Below, one piece after another: positions 11,480 to 23,460 of a stretch of 64,000 nucleotides of DNA. The notes below the pieces were generated by a model. It did not search any database and was not told the DNA's origin. It worked only from the letters and a program-made list of their open reading frames with translations. The stretch is from Hanleya hanleyi (Eukaryota; Mollusca; Polyplacophora; Lepidopleurida; Hanleyidae). The translations under genes were made by a program, and so were the position numbers. The stretch covers positions 1-64,000 of the forward strand of contig JAVTVY010017204.1 in NCBI GenBank assembly GCA_036873755.1. Reading direction: 5' to 3'. Each line of letters opens with the position of its first letter. Position 1 is the stretch's first letter.

Positions 11480-12000
11480 TGTTAATTTTGATCATGTCGC
11501 TTTAAATGAAGGACACCATTTTCTTAAATTTGCCGTCCAGTCCTTCTATTCCATATGATTGACACCAAAGCTTTTGCAAGAATCATATTTTATTTCAGAA
11601 GTATAATATGAAATAACTGGCGGGGGAATCCCCACAGTACCGAACCCCTGTTAGTTTTGATTTCGTGTCTCCTTAAATGAAGGACAACATTTCCTTCAAT
11701 TTTGCTATGAAATCATTCTATTTCACATCATATTTTGCAGGAACCATATTTTATTTCAGAAGTATAATATAAAATAACTGGCGGAAATCCCTGCAGTACC
11801 GAAACCCTGGTTTTTTTAATTTTGAATTTCGTGTCATCTTAAATGAAGGACAACATTTCCTTCAATTTTGCTATCAAATAATTGTAATCCACATCATATG
11901 ATTGACCCTAAAGCTTTTGCACGAACCATATTCAGATGTACATGTATGAAATCCCATTTTGCTATCAAATAATTGTATCTCACATCATATGATTCACCCG
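11480..12000. repeat. Tandem repeat, about three AT-rich units of 160-190 bp
   Basis: Units share TTAAATGAAGGACAACATTT, TTTTATTTCAGAAGTATAAT and AACTGGCGG(GGG)AATCCC. No coding potential. Confidence 0.7.
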
Positions 12001-14785
12001 AAAGCTTCTGCAGGAACCATCTGTGTCCACTCGTGTAACTTACTATATTAATTACAACTGAGTTCCTAAAGTTTGGGTGCACACTGTGCATATGATCAAT
12101 TTCCTGAATTGAATTGAATTCCACCTTGTGGTTTGGTTTTTTGGACTGACATGATGGCATGCAGTTGTCAGTGTGGTTGTTTCATGTACTGCAATATTGG
12201 GATAATTGCAACCCCAAAAGGTTTCAATTTAGCAGGCACAGACCCATGTTTTTGTAATTGGTAAATATGTCCCTTGTTTATAGATCTTGCTTGGAATTGT
12301 TTTTCGTGCCAATCGGCTTCTGGGTGGCGCCATCTCGGGCCAAGTTAAAATTGCATCTCCAGACAATAAGTTTTGAAAGCCTTAAGGATTCTTTCCAAAT
12401 TTGGTGTGGTGGTACCTTGCTTGATCTGGCTTGAGACTGTTTTTCATGTTGATAGGGGGACCACCTGAGTTAAGTGTTTCCAGACAATAACTTTTGAAAG
12501 CCTGAACCGATTCATTCCAAATTTGGTGTGTAGGTACCTCGCCTCAATTTCTCGCTTGGCATTGTTTTTCATGCCGATCCACATATAGGTGGTGCCACCT
12601 GGGGGCAAATTTAAAATTATGTTTCCGGACAATAACTTTTTGGTATACATGTACCTTACCTGAAGGTTTCACTTGGTATTGTGTTTCTTGTCGATCTGCT
12701 CATAGGTGGCGCCACCAGTAGGCCAAGTTAACATTTTCTATTTCCAATGTCAAGGGATCTTGCCTCAAGATCTCGGTTGGGATTATTTTTTATGCCTATC
12801 TGCCTACACATGGCGCTACCTGAGGTCCAAGGTAAAATTGCATTTCCGGACAGTAACTGTTGGACCTTAATGGATTCTTTTAAATTTGGTATGTGGGAAC
12901 CTACCCTCAAGGCATCTTATGGGGCCATGTTAATGATGTTTTACGTTTTTACTTTCTTCACAAATAATGAATGTTTTCTTTACTAAAGATACAAAAGGCA
13001 TGCCTCCAATCGTATTCGATCGACTGTATCTAGTTTCTTCAATATTTGGCATATATGCATTCCTTGTGACAAGATGTTGATTGGTATTGCGTTTCAGAAA
13101 GATCTGCCTGTAGGTGGCGCCACTAGGGTTCTTTCCGTTCTTTTGTGCTGCAAGCAATAACTTTGAAACGCTTTGAAATGTTGCTCGAAATTTGGTTTCC
13201 GGGAATAACTTGAGAACTGCTCATCAAATTCTTCCCAAATTAGGCATGCATATACATTGTACCTTGCCATGAGATGTTGCGTGGGATTGCCTTTCGTTCA
13301 CTGTTACTTACAGGTAGTGCCACCTGGTGGCGAAATACCAGATTTGCTTCCGGGTAATAACTTGAGAACCGCTCGTCAGATTCTTCTTAAATCTGGTATG
13401 AATATATCATGACCTATGATGTCGCTTGGGATTGCGTTTCGCCTACTTGCGCTTACAGGTAGGACCACCTCGTGTCAAATCTAAATTTGATTTCGCTCAT
13501 CAGATTTTTCTCCAATTTGGTATGCAGATACCATGCCATGATATGTCCCTTTGGATTGTATTTTATATGCTTCTGCATACTAGTGGTGACACCTGGTGGA
13601 AAAATTTGAAATTTGTTTCTGGCAATGATTTGACAATCACTGCTCATCGGATTCTTCTCAAATTTGGTATTCATATGCCAATAGATGTCACTTGGGATTG
13701 TGTTTCGCACACTTGTGCATACAAATCTAAATTTGGTTTCCGGGCAATAACCCCTTTTCAGATTCTTCCCAAAGTTTGTATGCTGATACACCATGTCATG
13801 AGCATCCTCGCTAAAACCAGGGCTATCTCTATCTGTATGATAGATATAACCCCTGGTCCGTTTGGGCAGTGTATCGGGATCAACGACACACAGCGGCATC
13901 CTGCGCATATTGACCAATCAGATCACTTAAGCACCCCGACCATGGCGACCGTGACAACAGATTCGAAAACACCATAGCTTGTGCGATATCCAGTGGCAGA
14001 TGAACTTGCACCTTTTCAACAACCATGAACATTAATAAATATAAAGGAAACATAGTTTAAAACAAAATCTATTTGAAGAGAAAATAAACCCATTCATCTA
14101 CCATCAAACATCCAACAAGCCAGGCAAAGGTAGAAAACACCGAAGCTTTAAAGGCGGCCCGCGATGTCAGTGTATCCGACTTCACCTTCCCACTGAAGTG
14201 AAGGACTTGAACTGGGTTGAAACGCACGGATTTCTATAAAATTTCACTGGTCTATCCATTAATATTTTATTGTTATGCGTGCTTGGATTAAATATTTTAC
14301 ATTCGGTATCAGCGAATAGTTTAGCAGCGAAAGTAAAACCCAAACATATTATATACCATCAGCGCAGTTTTTCTAGGTCACGTAACTGGAGTGTGGGCGG
14401 AACGCGGTTTGCTATGCAAGTTGGTCAAGGGTTCGCCTTTGGCTCACAAATAGAAACCGCGACGTCGTGAAGATGTGTCATGAGATGATCCTTGGGATTG
14501 CATTTCGCCCACTTGACCTACAGGTCGCGACACCTGGTGGCAAATTTAAAATTTGGTTTCCAGACAATAGGCTGAGAATGCATTCAGCTTCTCGTCAAAT
14601 TTGGTTTGCAGATAATATGCATTGAGATGTCACTTGGATTCGCTTCTCAGTTACATAATTTCCATGCTTCACTGCATGGAAACTATATTACAGAAGCAAA
14701 AACACGTTCAGTCAACCGTTCTGAGTTGATTTTACAACTTGGGAAGGCAGAAAGACCCTTCCACATCCAACGCATATGAAGTAGC

Positions 14786-15200
14786 AGTTGCATAACTCCA
14801 TCTTCATTTTATCCAGCCAATTTCTACGTTCCCACTTCGAACCTGCCTTGATTTATCTGACCCCGTCAGCGTTCAGAATCCGAGGTGTACATTTCACCAG
14901 CTAACGACAGAAGAACCAATCAGAAAGTACACATCGATTGCGAGTGAAGTCACATAGAGTGACATCATCCTCTATTAGCGGCGTCCTTCCTCCTAATATG
15001 TTGCCCACTAATTAGGTCAGTCAATCAATAACGCTCTTGTGCGACCCATTTCGAATTTCAAATGTTTTCGAGGTCAGTGACGTCTCGTGTCTATTTATAA
15101 GTTATTTGAACATTGAAGGGGTCCAGCTATATCAAGGGAAGTTCGAAGTGGGAACGTAGAAATTGGCTGGATAAAATGAAGATGCATAACTCATGTACAT
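14786..15200. repeat. Inverted repeat with arms of about 65 bp
   Basis: TCCATCTTCATTTTATCCAG followed by CCAATTTCTACGTTCCCACTTCGAA at about 14,799-14,845 is mirrored by TTCGAAGTGGGAACG...GGCTGGATAAAATGAAGATG at about 15,137-15,186. Probably a small non-autonomous element; no ORF. Confidence 0.55.
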
Positions 15201-15560
15201 GTATATCCCCCGAGACCAACAATGCTAAAAAATATTGCTGCCATTTCGGCGGGGGACTTAGCATCCTCTGGCTGCTTGTTGCTGATTCGGATGAGTTCTC
15301 GAGTCGTTGCGTCTATTACACAATCTCGTACATTTCATTCTCAGCTGTGGTTTTGAATTAGCATGTCGGTATCTGAAGCCTGCGGTTTTCGCTTTGACAC
15401 CCGATGCCGATTTCAGCCTAACTTCAAATGTAGTCTGGCCGACGATGAAATTCAAACCATTCGAAACTCAAACCACGCTGTGTATTGGCCTGATGAGCTG
15501 CTCCAGCGCGCTAACTGATTGGTTCGGTTTAGTAGAACCCATCGAACTATTAAATCCAGA

Positions 15561-15701
15561 ACACAGGGGCTCGTTACCGTTGTTAATTGGTTAATTAGGT
15601 TGATTATGGGGGGGTCGAGGTAGGGAATAAATGGAGTACCTCGACCCCTCCCCCTATAGTCAACCTAATTAACGAATAACAACGGTAACAGGCCCCTGTG
15701 A
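15561..15701. repeat. Near-perfect hairpin (MITE-like, about 140 bp)
   Basis: The left arm CACAGGGGCTCGTTACCGTT...GGTCGAGGTA pairs with the right arm TACCTCGACC...AACGGTAACAGGCCCCTGTG around a loop of about 14 nt (GGAATAAATGGAG). It could form a long cruciform or a hairpin RNA. Confidence 0.7.
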
Positions 15702-15719
15702 TCCAGGACTGTCATCGGT

Positions 15720-16110
15720 AACTAACCAAGCCAGTGTATCGACCATAAACCTGCTGAATGATAAACTGGCTCGCGAGGATGGGATCATAGACGAACAGAG
15801 CTACGAACCAGCTGTCACAAGCTCGGAACGATAGGGGAAAAAACACCCCAAGATGTGACGGGATCTGTCGCCACTGTGCCCAAAATGTAGTAGAAGATGA
15901 AGAACAATTCATACTATATTTTCCTCGACATAACAAAAGCAGAGATTATATAAACCAAACTATCCGCAGTAACCGACTCCCACCCAATCCTGGAAATTAC
16001 AAAAATTAAATCTATATTAAATCCACACAGAGAGAGAACGCTTCAAAAATAGCAAGATTGGTACACCAAATGTACCAGTCTATAGGCTCAGCCTTGATCC
16101 CCCATCAAAA
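15720..16110 (+). pseudogene. LINE reverse transcriptase C-terminal fragment
   Basis: With frameshifts the plus strand encodes NDKLAREDGIIDEQSYEPAV, then a Cys/His plus EDEEQFIL...PRHNKSRDYI block, resembling the C-terminal Cys-x2-Cys...EDExHFLxxCP motif of LINE polyproteins. Same orientation as the fragments at 3.3-10.1 kb, so it may be the 3' end of the same insertion, displaced by the repeats between. That link is inference. Confidence 0.45.
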
Positions 16111-16204
16111 AAAAAACGGCTGGACACTTCAATTACTAGTAACTAGTTACTACTAGTGTTGGTTAAATCCATACTAACTGATAATTACTACGTTGCTATA
16201 GTAC

Positions 16205-16433
16205 CATTAAAATTTATTGTTTGCCATATTTGTACCCTTTTACGAGTCATGCAATAAACATATTGTACTGTATTGTACTATTATAATAATAACTTTTCTG
16301 ATAAGAAAGATGGGTACGATGGACTGATAATCAGACTATCTGAACGTATCAGAAAGAATACATTAGCCTACAATATACGTTTATTGCCCGACTCCTGCAA
16401 ATATGGCAAACAATTATTATGGTGTATAATAAC
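16205..16433. repeat. Imperfect inverted repeat
   Basis: TATTGTTTGCCATATTTGTA...GCAATAAACATATTGTA near 16,217-16,268 is mirrored by TACAATATACGTTTATTGCC...ATATGGCAAACAATTAT near 16,371-16,420. A TACTAACTGATAATTACTA stretch near 16,170 recurs inverted near 54,590. No ORF. Confidence 0.45.
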
Positions 16434-17554
16434 GCTAAGATAGTAATTCAATTCAGTTTTATTGTACACAACAGCTATACAGGCAGAGTACAATCAACAG
16501 AGAACATGAACATGGATAAAAACCACAGTCGAATACGATCGAGGAGGCATCCCTTTTGCATGTTAAGTAAAGGAAACATTCATTATTTGTGAAGAGAATT
16601 AAAACGTAAAAAAAAACAATTTTAACATGGCCCCAGGTGGTGCCACCTACAGGCGAATCGGCACAAAGATATCTCCAAAAGAGAACTTGAGGAAAGGTAC
16701 GCACATACCAAATTTGGAAAGAATCCATTCAGGTCTTCAACTGTTAATGTCCGGAAATGCAATTTTACCTCGGCCCACAGCGCAACGTATAGGCAGATAG
16801 GCATAAAAAAAACAATCCCAACCGAGATCCCTTGACATTGGACAAAATGTTAACTTGGCCCACAGGTGGCGCTACCTATAAGCAGATCGACACGAAAAAC
16901 AAACCCAACTGAGACATTCAGGCAAGATACTCATATACCAAACTTGGAAAGAACCCCTCAAAGTTGTTGTCCGAAAACATAATTTTAATTTGGCCTCCAG
17001 GTGGCGCTACCTATATGTGGATCGGCATGAAAAACAATGCCAAGTGAGATATTGAGGCGATGTACCCACATACCGAATTTGGAAAGAATCGGTCCAGGTT
17101 TTCAAAAGTTAATGTTTGAAAACACTTTAACTTAGCCTTCAGGTGGCGCCACCTATGCACGAATCGACACAAAAAAAACATTGCCAAGCCAAATCTTGAG
17201 GCAAGGTACCCACACACCAAATTTGGACAGAATCCTTTAGGTTTTCAAAAGTTATTGTCTGGAAATGCAATTTTAACTTGGGCCCCAGGTGGCGCCATCT
17301 AGAGGAGGATTGGCACGAAAAACAATTCCAAGCAAGATCTTTAGGCAAGAGAACCACTTACCAAATTCAAAAACATGGGTCTGTGCCTGATGAATCGAGT
17401 TTATTTGGGATGCAATTCATTGAGGGGTGGCAGAATTATACCAACATTGCAGACTACACACAAAGTTCAACTTTCTGCCAAGATTGGATACATAAGTTAA
17501 AACGCAATATATGCTTCTCTTACCTTAGGTAGGTTAGTATGACATGAATGTGGA

Positions 17555-18072
17555 TATATATCCTTCACTGCGTCATTTATATAGCGATTATCCACAGCGA
17601 GAAGATCATTTATATAGCGTTTGCTGAATGAGAAGGAACGGGCTTTGAAATGATCGTTTTTTTAAAGCGTCTGCAAAAATTCGTATTCCTAAGAGAACAG
17701 ATATAGGTCAGCCAAAACCTATGTATGTTGCCAAATTTCACTTGGATATTAATAATGAGAAATTCAAGCAACATCCCATGAATGATATTCCCTGTATGTA
17801 GTAAATCTAAATAATGCTTTATAAGTTTTGGCATTAATATATCGGCGATCACTTTTGTTGACACCGATACTATTTATGAACTAAGACGGTCAGTAAGGTC
17901 CTGATGAGGGATTGTTTTTTTTAGAGTCAAGAAATTCCATATGGATGTCTGTACGGTATGTGTCCTTTCGCATCAAGTTCTTCCATAGCACATTTGTAGT
18001 TTTTCAATATTCACATACAATCATGCCTGAGATTTTAGAAATAGTGGTGCAATATATCCATGCATTCTGCTG
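17555..18072 (-). pseudogene. Degenerate Penelope-like RT fragment (copy 3)
   Basis: This aligns base by base, with deletions, to the RT parts of the copies at 22.1-22.8 and 50.5-51.1 kb: GTGGATATATATCCTTCACT at 17,551, GCGATTATCCACAGCGAGAA, CCTGATGAGGGATTGT and GTCTGTACGGTATGTG. The catalytic DD region and motif A survive only as wreckage. Most diverged of the three copies, so probably the oldest. Confidence 0.75.
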
Positions 18073-18327
18073 GTTTTACTCGAGTGCCTCTTAACTTTTT
18101 AGAAATGAAAATGACACGTGAAACAACACGTTATTTCACCACACAGTTCAGAGGTCTTATTTCACAATTGTCACATTCAGGAAATGTGACCACATTCAGG
18201 AATTTATCTGACTCACATAAGCAGGCACCAAATGTTATTTACTGGGATCAGAGGTAAACCGAGAACACTTTAAATGAACTAGCGATGAAATGGCCCGTTA
18301 ATGTAGGTCACGGTCTGATTCATATTT

Positions 18328-18483
18328 GCGAATAAAGATCACCGATATAATTTTACAATTTTTTAACTACAGGAAACAGATTAAAGGATAAAAAGTTCAG
18401 TAAATTTCAAGATTTGCGCGTGATAATACATTTACATCTCTTTCATGGTTTTCAGTGCCCTTGTCCAGGATCAAAACAACTTT
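18328..18483. repeat. Dispersed repeat shared with 44,978-45,130 (inverted)
   Basis: CAGTGCCCTTGTCCAGGATC, ACATTTACATCTCTTT and TTTTACAATTTTTTAACTA occur here and, inverted, at 44.98-45.13 kb with about 85% identity by eye. Function unknown. The neighbouring 18,072-18,328 and 18,483-18,820 hold nothing recognised. Confidence 0.6.
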
Positions 18484-18856
18484 TCACGACTAGATTCGTG
18501 ACTGTGCGCCCAGTGGTTCCTGGGTTAGGAATAAGTGATGTATATCAGAGTGTGGGGTTTAATCATTTGTCTTCTGTTTCAAAATCCGAACCATGCGATT
18601 ACACTATTATTATACAAAAAATACCCCACCATCTGGGCACCAGATGTAATGATTCTCTGTCATTCTACTGAGCAAGACCTTTACAATAACGTATAAATAG
18701 TATCTCTAAATCGCGTTGTTATCGAGTTATGAGGCAACATATTTTGGATGACAGCATTGTGCTGAATTCAGGATTTGATGATTTACTTTGCATTTTAAAT
18801 ACAACCTCTAAATACTGATTACATAAGTAGTATATAGCCGTGATTTCGTGGCGTAT

Positions 18857-18922
18857 TGACCTTTGACCTCAGAAATTTGCATATCAGAAATTTGCATATC
18901 ACGTGACAGAGGTCAAAGGTCA
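18857..18922. promoter_or_regulatory. Nuclear-receptor DR1, POU octamer and E-box cluster (left TIR end)
   Basis: Two perfect AGGTCAAAGGTCA (DR1) sites, 18,857-18,869 and 18,910-18,922, in opposite orientation flank two ATTTGCAT octamers and a CACGTG E-box within 66 bp. A third DR1 lies at 20,148-20,160. The match to consensus is visible; a role in transcription is inference. Confidence 0.55.
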
Positions 18923-19607
18923 ATGAGTGCACTTTGACCTGTATCCTTTCATCTCGTCTTTGACCTTGGATCATGTTTAGACATGTTAGGGTTGGGGTTT
19001 TTCCATCACGTGTCATGTGTATGACGTCACTTCCGGTCTGCGTGAATGGGGCGTGACCTGTGAACATGATAGGACATGTACTGACCTGTCTGTGGGGTTT
19101 TCCCCTACAATGTCGTTCACCTTCGTGTTTTTTCGGTCAGGTCCGATGGGTACGTCCGTGTCTTTTCGGTGAGGTCCGTGGGAACATGATAGGCCATGTA
19201 CTGACCTGTCTGTGGGGTTTTTCCCGCCAGAATTTCGCTGTCGTCTGCTTGGGCTGGGGGTTGTCACGTGCCGAACACCTGGCTCCCCGAATTGCAACAT
19301 TGTTGCACGTTCGCAAGGATTGACCTATATCCGGGTCCTTTAGCAATACCATTGATGGGATGCCTGTACTGACTTGTATTTGGGGTTTTTCCATCACGGG
19401 GAGATCAGGTGATAGTGCAAGGTCATATTGAATGATAGGAATGCGTGTACTGGCCTGTTCATCTGACCGAAGATGTCACGGAGGTCACCGAAGAGACACG
19501 GAGGTGCCCGAAGAGTCACGGACGTCACCGAAAAGACACGGATTGCATGTACGGACTTGTATGCCGTCCATTCATTTGAGTCGGGGACTTGGGGTTTTGC
19601 AAGTCAT

Positions 19608-20125
19608 GGGTGGGTGTATGTAAAATGAGGATTTGTCTCGAAAATATAAAAAGCGGAACACGGACTTTACCTCTAAAATAGGGGCAAACCCCTATCAACT
19701 CTATCCCAAAGGGCTAATATCGGTCCCTGGCTTATCGGGATCTGCCTGGAGTGGGTGTATGTAAAATTAGGATTTGTCCCGAAAATATAAAAAGCGGAAC
19801 ACGGACTTTACCGCTAAACTAGGGGAAAACTTCTATCAACCCTATCCCAAAGGGCTAATATCGGTCCCTGGCTTATCGGGGCCTGCTGAGAGGGTGGGGG
19901 AGTGGGTGTATGTAAAATTAGGATTTGTCCCGAAAATATAAAAAGCGAAACACGGACTTTATCCCTAAACCAGGGGAAAACACCTATCAACCCTATCCAA
20001 AGGGGGTCAAATCGGTCCCCGGGCTTATCGGGGCCTGCATGGGTGGGTGCATGTAAAAGTTTCTCCAGAAAAAATATAAAAACGGAACACGGACTTTACC
20101 CCTAAACTAGGGGAAAACCCCTATC
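19608..20125. repeat. Four-unit minisatellite in left TIR (units of about 145 bp)
   Basis: Each unit has GTGGGTGTATGTAAAATTAG, AATATAAAAAGCGGAACACG, GGACTTTACC..CTAAA and GGCTTATCGGG(G)CCTG. Units start near 19,608, 19,752, 19,902 and 20,043. The right TIR carries the mirror array at about 33,225-33,750. Confidence 0.8.
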
Positions 20126-20718
20126 AAGGGCGTATATTGACTCCCATTGACCTTTGACCTCCACTATAGAGTGCGTATATTCACTACCATTGATCTCAAA
20201 AATTTGCATATCGTCACCTTTGACAGCCAATCAGAAGCGAGTATTTTGACCTCGTCTGACTGTATGCATGTACTGACTTGGTTCTGGGGGTTTTCCATCA
20301 CGGTTGTGCGCAGGTGTATGACGTCACTTCCGCGTGAATCGGGCGTGACCTGGGTATGGGGTGCATGTACTCACTTGGTTCTGGTTTTTTTCCATCACGG
20401 AGAGGTCACGTGATAGTTCAAGGTCATTTGAATGATAGAAATGGATGTACTGACCTGTTCATTCATCCGGGGACTTGTTTACATCCGGGTCATTCATTGT
20501 GGTGGGTTCTGCGCAAGTGTGTGACGCCACTTCCGGTTTCACAAAAACTGCCTCCGAACACAGAAGAGTTCCAATTTTCCCTTAGACGTAGGGTTCGGAT
20601 TTTCAACATCCGGATTTTCCCCGGGCCGGCCCGGCCGGCCCCGGCTGCAGCGCGCGCGCGGGGGTTATCCGGAAGTGCGCGGCATCACCGGAAGTGCGCG
20701 GGTGGATTTCGGATTATC

Positions 20719-21176
20719 CTAGGCCACTGATTGGCTATTGCGGTGTTCAAAGCCAGTTTCGCCGAATCCCCACATGTCTGTTATAGCCTTCATGCATTAT
20801 GCTCATATAGAAAACACACACAAGACAAGGTTTTTTTTGGTGAGATCTCATTTTATTTCTCACTTCACCTGTGGCTGTTGTGACTTGTAACTCCTCGTCA
20901 AATGTTGGAATGCCCGCTCGTAACCTAGACCAAAACATGTACTTGGTCTGTGGGCTGATTTCATTGGCTCTCTATTTTACTGCAGTGATCTTGCATTGTT
21001 TTCTGGACATTGATGGGTTACATTTGGCCCCATCCTAGACCACTGATTGGCTACTTTTCTCAGTCCATTCATTGAACGAATCCCCACATGTCTGTTATAG
21101 CCTTCATGCACTATGCTCATATAGAAAACACACAAGACAGGGTTTTTTGGTGAGATCTCATTTTTTTATTCAGTGA
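20719..21176. repeat. Direct repeat pair of about 140 bp, 314 bp apart
   Basis: CACTGATTGGCTA, CGAATCCCCACATGTCTGTT, ATAGCCTTCATGCA and TTTTTTGGTGAGATCTCATT occur at 20,725-20,862 and 21,039-21,170. The second copy ends with TTTATT (21,165-21,170), an AATAAA poly(A) signal on the minus strand, suitably placed for the protease transcript. Confidence 0.7.
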
Positions 21177-21189
21177 ACAACAACAACGT

Positions 21190-21350
21190 GAAAACAACCA
21201 CGTGAAAACTGAAACCCAGAACAGGGGGCTTTACGTGAAAAAACTTAAGCCCAAAACAGGGGGCTTGTAAACTTAAGCCCAGAACAGGGGGATTGTACAT
21301 TGAAAGAACTTAAGCCCAGAACGGGGCTTGTACATTGAAATGATCGGCGG
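21190..21350 (-). repeat. Protease gene tail and derived 3' minisatellite
   Basis: On the minus strand 21,352-21,310 encodes the last residues of the protease (WAADHFNVQAPFWA then stop at 21,310-21,312), cut off from the rest by a PLE. Downstream, a unit equivalent to the final codons and stop (ACAAGCCCC..TTCTGGGCTTAAG) is repeated about three more times to 21,190. Confidence 0.65.
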
Positions 21351-21352
21351 CC

Positions 21353-23459
21353 CAGTCATTATTACAAGCGTCTAGTCCGTCATTCATAATCCAGCCGTCG
21401 TCCATTAGAGAATATCCGCGTCCATAATCCAAAGACCTATTCCATTTTCCACATAACAGTATTAGCACCAAATTCAAAAAGACAATCATAGTATACATAA
21501 ACATAGGCTTGTTTCCTGCAAGAGAGAAGCGGTCAACAGTTTTCAATGATGCCGGCAAGACATCATGATGTTCCAAAAATATCAAATCCGTATCGCTGAT
21601 CAGTATTCTTAATCCATAATATTCGTTATAGAATCGTCATCTAAAAAAAAAAGATGTATCTCAGTCACGCTTTGATTGTGACTGTTCATATGAGTACCAT
21701 GAGGATCTTGAAGTACATGGGTTCATACGGCCCCTAGCCCCGGGTTAAGCGGAATTAGACACAAGTTACGAAACGTAGCGCCATAGATCTTGCACGCTAC
21801 GTTCGTATTTTGCTATCAGCATGCGATATGTATCGCCAAATTTGAGAAACTTTGAGTGGAGGCGCTTGGTGGAATAGCCCTGTTTTATAAGTTTCTGCAA
21901 CAATGTTTTGTGACGTTGATTAAAATCATCACATTTAACACAGGATCTAGCAAATGCTACTAAGCGAGATATGTATACGCCATATGCAGGTCCCACTGGA
22001 ATATTACTATCCAGAAAGGGATAGTTTACGATGTCGAAATTGTAATCATCTCTTTTGTCATAAAGTCGACGAGAGAGAATGCCCGCTTCATTTTTATAGA
22101 GATAGAGATCTAAATAAGATGTGCCTGTAGGGCTATCTGTAGTTTCCTTCAAATCCAGTGAAGGTGGATATATATCCTTCACTGCGTCATTTATATAGCG
22201 ATTATCCACAGCGAGAAGATCGTCTATATAGCGTTTGGTGAATGAGAAGGAACGGGCTTTGAATGGATCGGTTTTTGAAAGCGCCTGCATATAGTCATAT
22301 ATTCATAAGAGAACAGATACAGGTCAGCCAATAGGGGTGCACAATTAGTACCCATTGGAATACCTATATGCTGCTGATATATTGTGTTGCCAAATTTCAC
22401 ATAGATATTTTTAATGAGAAATTCAAGCAACTCTATAAACAAAGAAACATCCCATGAATGATATCTCTTGTATGTAGTCGAGCTAAAGAATGCTTTATGG
22501 CTTCCGACATTAATATATCTACGATCAGTTTTCTTGAACACAGATACTATTAATGAACTTAGACAGTCAATAAGGTCCTGATGAGGGATTGTAGTATAGA
22601 GAGTCGAGAAATCCCATGTGGATACATGTCTGTACGGTATGTGACCTTTAGCATCAAGCTCTTCCGTAAGACATTTTGAGTTTTTCAATATCCACATACA
22701 TTCAACGCCAGAGTTCTTAGAAATAGTGGCACAATACCTTTCCCAAAATGCTTTTACCTCCTGAAGGGCCCTCGGCAATAGGGTTGAAAGAAGCTTGGTG
22801 GTGCAGCTTCTAGAACCAGCTATGAATCTAGCTTTGTATGGTGATTTATGCATTTTGGGAGTCCAGTATATTTTTGGTATGTCGCCATGATTGGTCGGAA
22901 GACAAACACCTCTTTCCCTGAGAAACTTTTTGTGATTGTTAAATAAATCTTCCAGAGCAAATGCAGTTTGGGAGTAAGTAGACGTATTTGATGAAGATAT
23001 GTCTACACTCAATTCTTTAACCAGCACCTGGCAATAGTAACATTTACATATGAATATTACATTATTCGGAGCTTTGTCTGCTGGGACTATGACGAATTTA
23101 CTCTGGCGATTTGCTAGAACTTCTTGCGAATTGAGGTTTCTCAGAACTTGTTTCGCTTGGGGAAGAGCACCTCTGTCAATATGGCGTATTGTTTCAACGA
23201 CCTTGCTCTTGGTGAGGTCCAGCCAATCAGTGAGTACTGTAGGTTCAACTCCTTCTCGCCCAGACCAATCAATACCGTACTGCTCCAATGCAGACAGGAC
23301 CATCCTCCGGTCGGCCTTCAGATTTATTCTTCTAGGCTCTCTATATTTAGGTCCCCTCATCAGGAGTAATTTCAGATCCTTATCACTCACCACATCAAGG
23401 TCACCAGTCACAATATGTTTGCATGGTGTATAGATAAAGTTCGACGATTCACAATCACA
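21353..23459 (-). mobile_element. Penelope-like retroelement (copy 1), 5'-truncated, inserted in the protease gene
   Basis: Encodes a Penelope-type reverse transcriptase in two overlapping frames. The first (23,459 to about 22,290) has CDCESSNFIYTPCKHIVTGD, VPADKAPNNVIFICK, a TPKMHKSPYKARFI block, motif A WDFSTLYTTIPHQDL and IGIPMGTNCAPLLADLYL. The second (22,290-21,766) has KRYIDDLLAVDN with the catalytic DD at about 22,219-22,224, then SYLDLYLYKNEAG. A frameshift near 22,285-22,300 separates them. No GIY-YIG endonuclease domain follows the RT, so the copy or family seems endonuclease-lacking. The 3' UTR runs to 21,353 and ends TACAAGCGTCTAG on the plus strand. The first 13 codons of the open frame at 23,498-23,460 belong to the protease, read in another frame. 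Confidence 0.88.
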
Positions 23460-23460
23460 A

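Larger units (their letters stand above)
12145..17480. mobile_element. Foldback-like element with 0.9-kb inverted arms of tandem units
   Basis: The left arm (12,145-13,027) and right arm (16,524-17,480) are inverted copies. Each is built of 110-150-bp units with the words AGGTGGCGCCACC, GGCCAAGTTAAAATTGCATT, TCCGGACAATAACTTTTG and TTCTTTCCAAATTTGG. The outer edges share AAAAACATGGGTCTGTGCCT; the inner edges share CGTATTCGATCG and AATGAATGTTTCCTTTACT-like sequence. Related single units continue at 13,050-14,640. The interior holds smaller inverted repeats and a LINE fragment. No transposase found; the foldback label is inference from structure. Confidence 0.6.
18826..20714 (+). repeat. Left terminal inverted repeat of the 15.6-kb Polinton
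   Basis: Reverse complement of 32,637-34,439, with small indels. Outer part: DR1-type and octamer motifs; middle: CATGTACTGACCTGTCTGTG repeats and a GTCACGGAGGTCACCGAAGA array (about 19,474-19,545); inner part: a four-unit minisatellite and a GC-rich CCGGCCC/CGCGCG stretch (20,620-20,700). No coding frame worth calling. Confidence 0.92.

Noticed and set aside
13426..13977. 183-codon plus-strand and 154-codon minus-strand ORFs
   Set aside because: Both lie in the GGTGGCGCCACC-type repeat region, overlap each other and show no protein-family pattern.
20630..20665. CpG island or host promoter in the GC-rich stretch
   Set aside because: It is part of the TIR and is mirrored at 32,690-32,725; no adjacent host gene.
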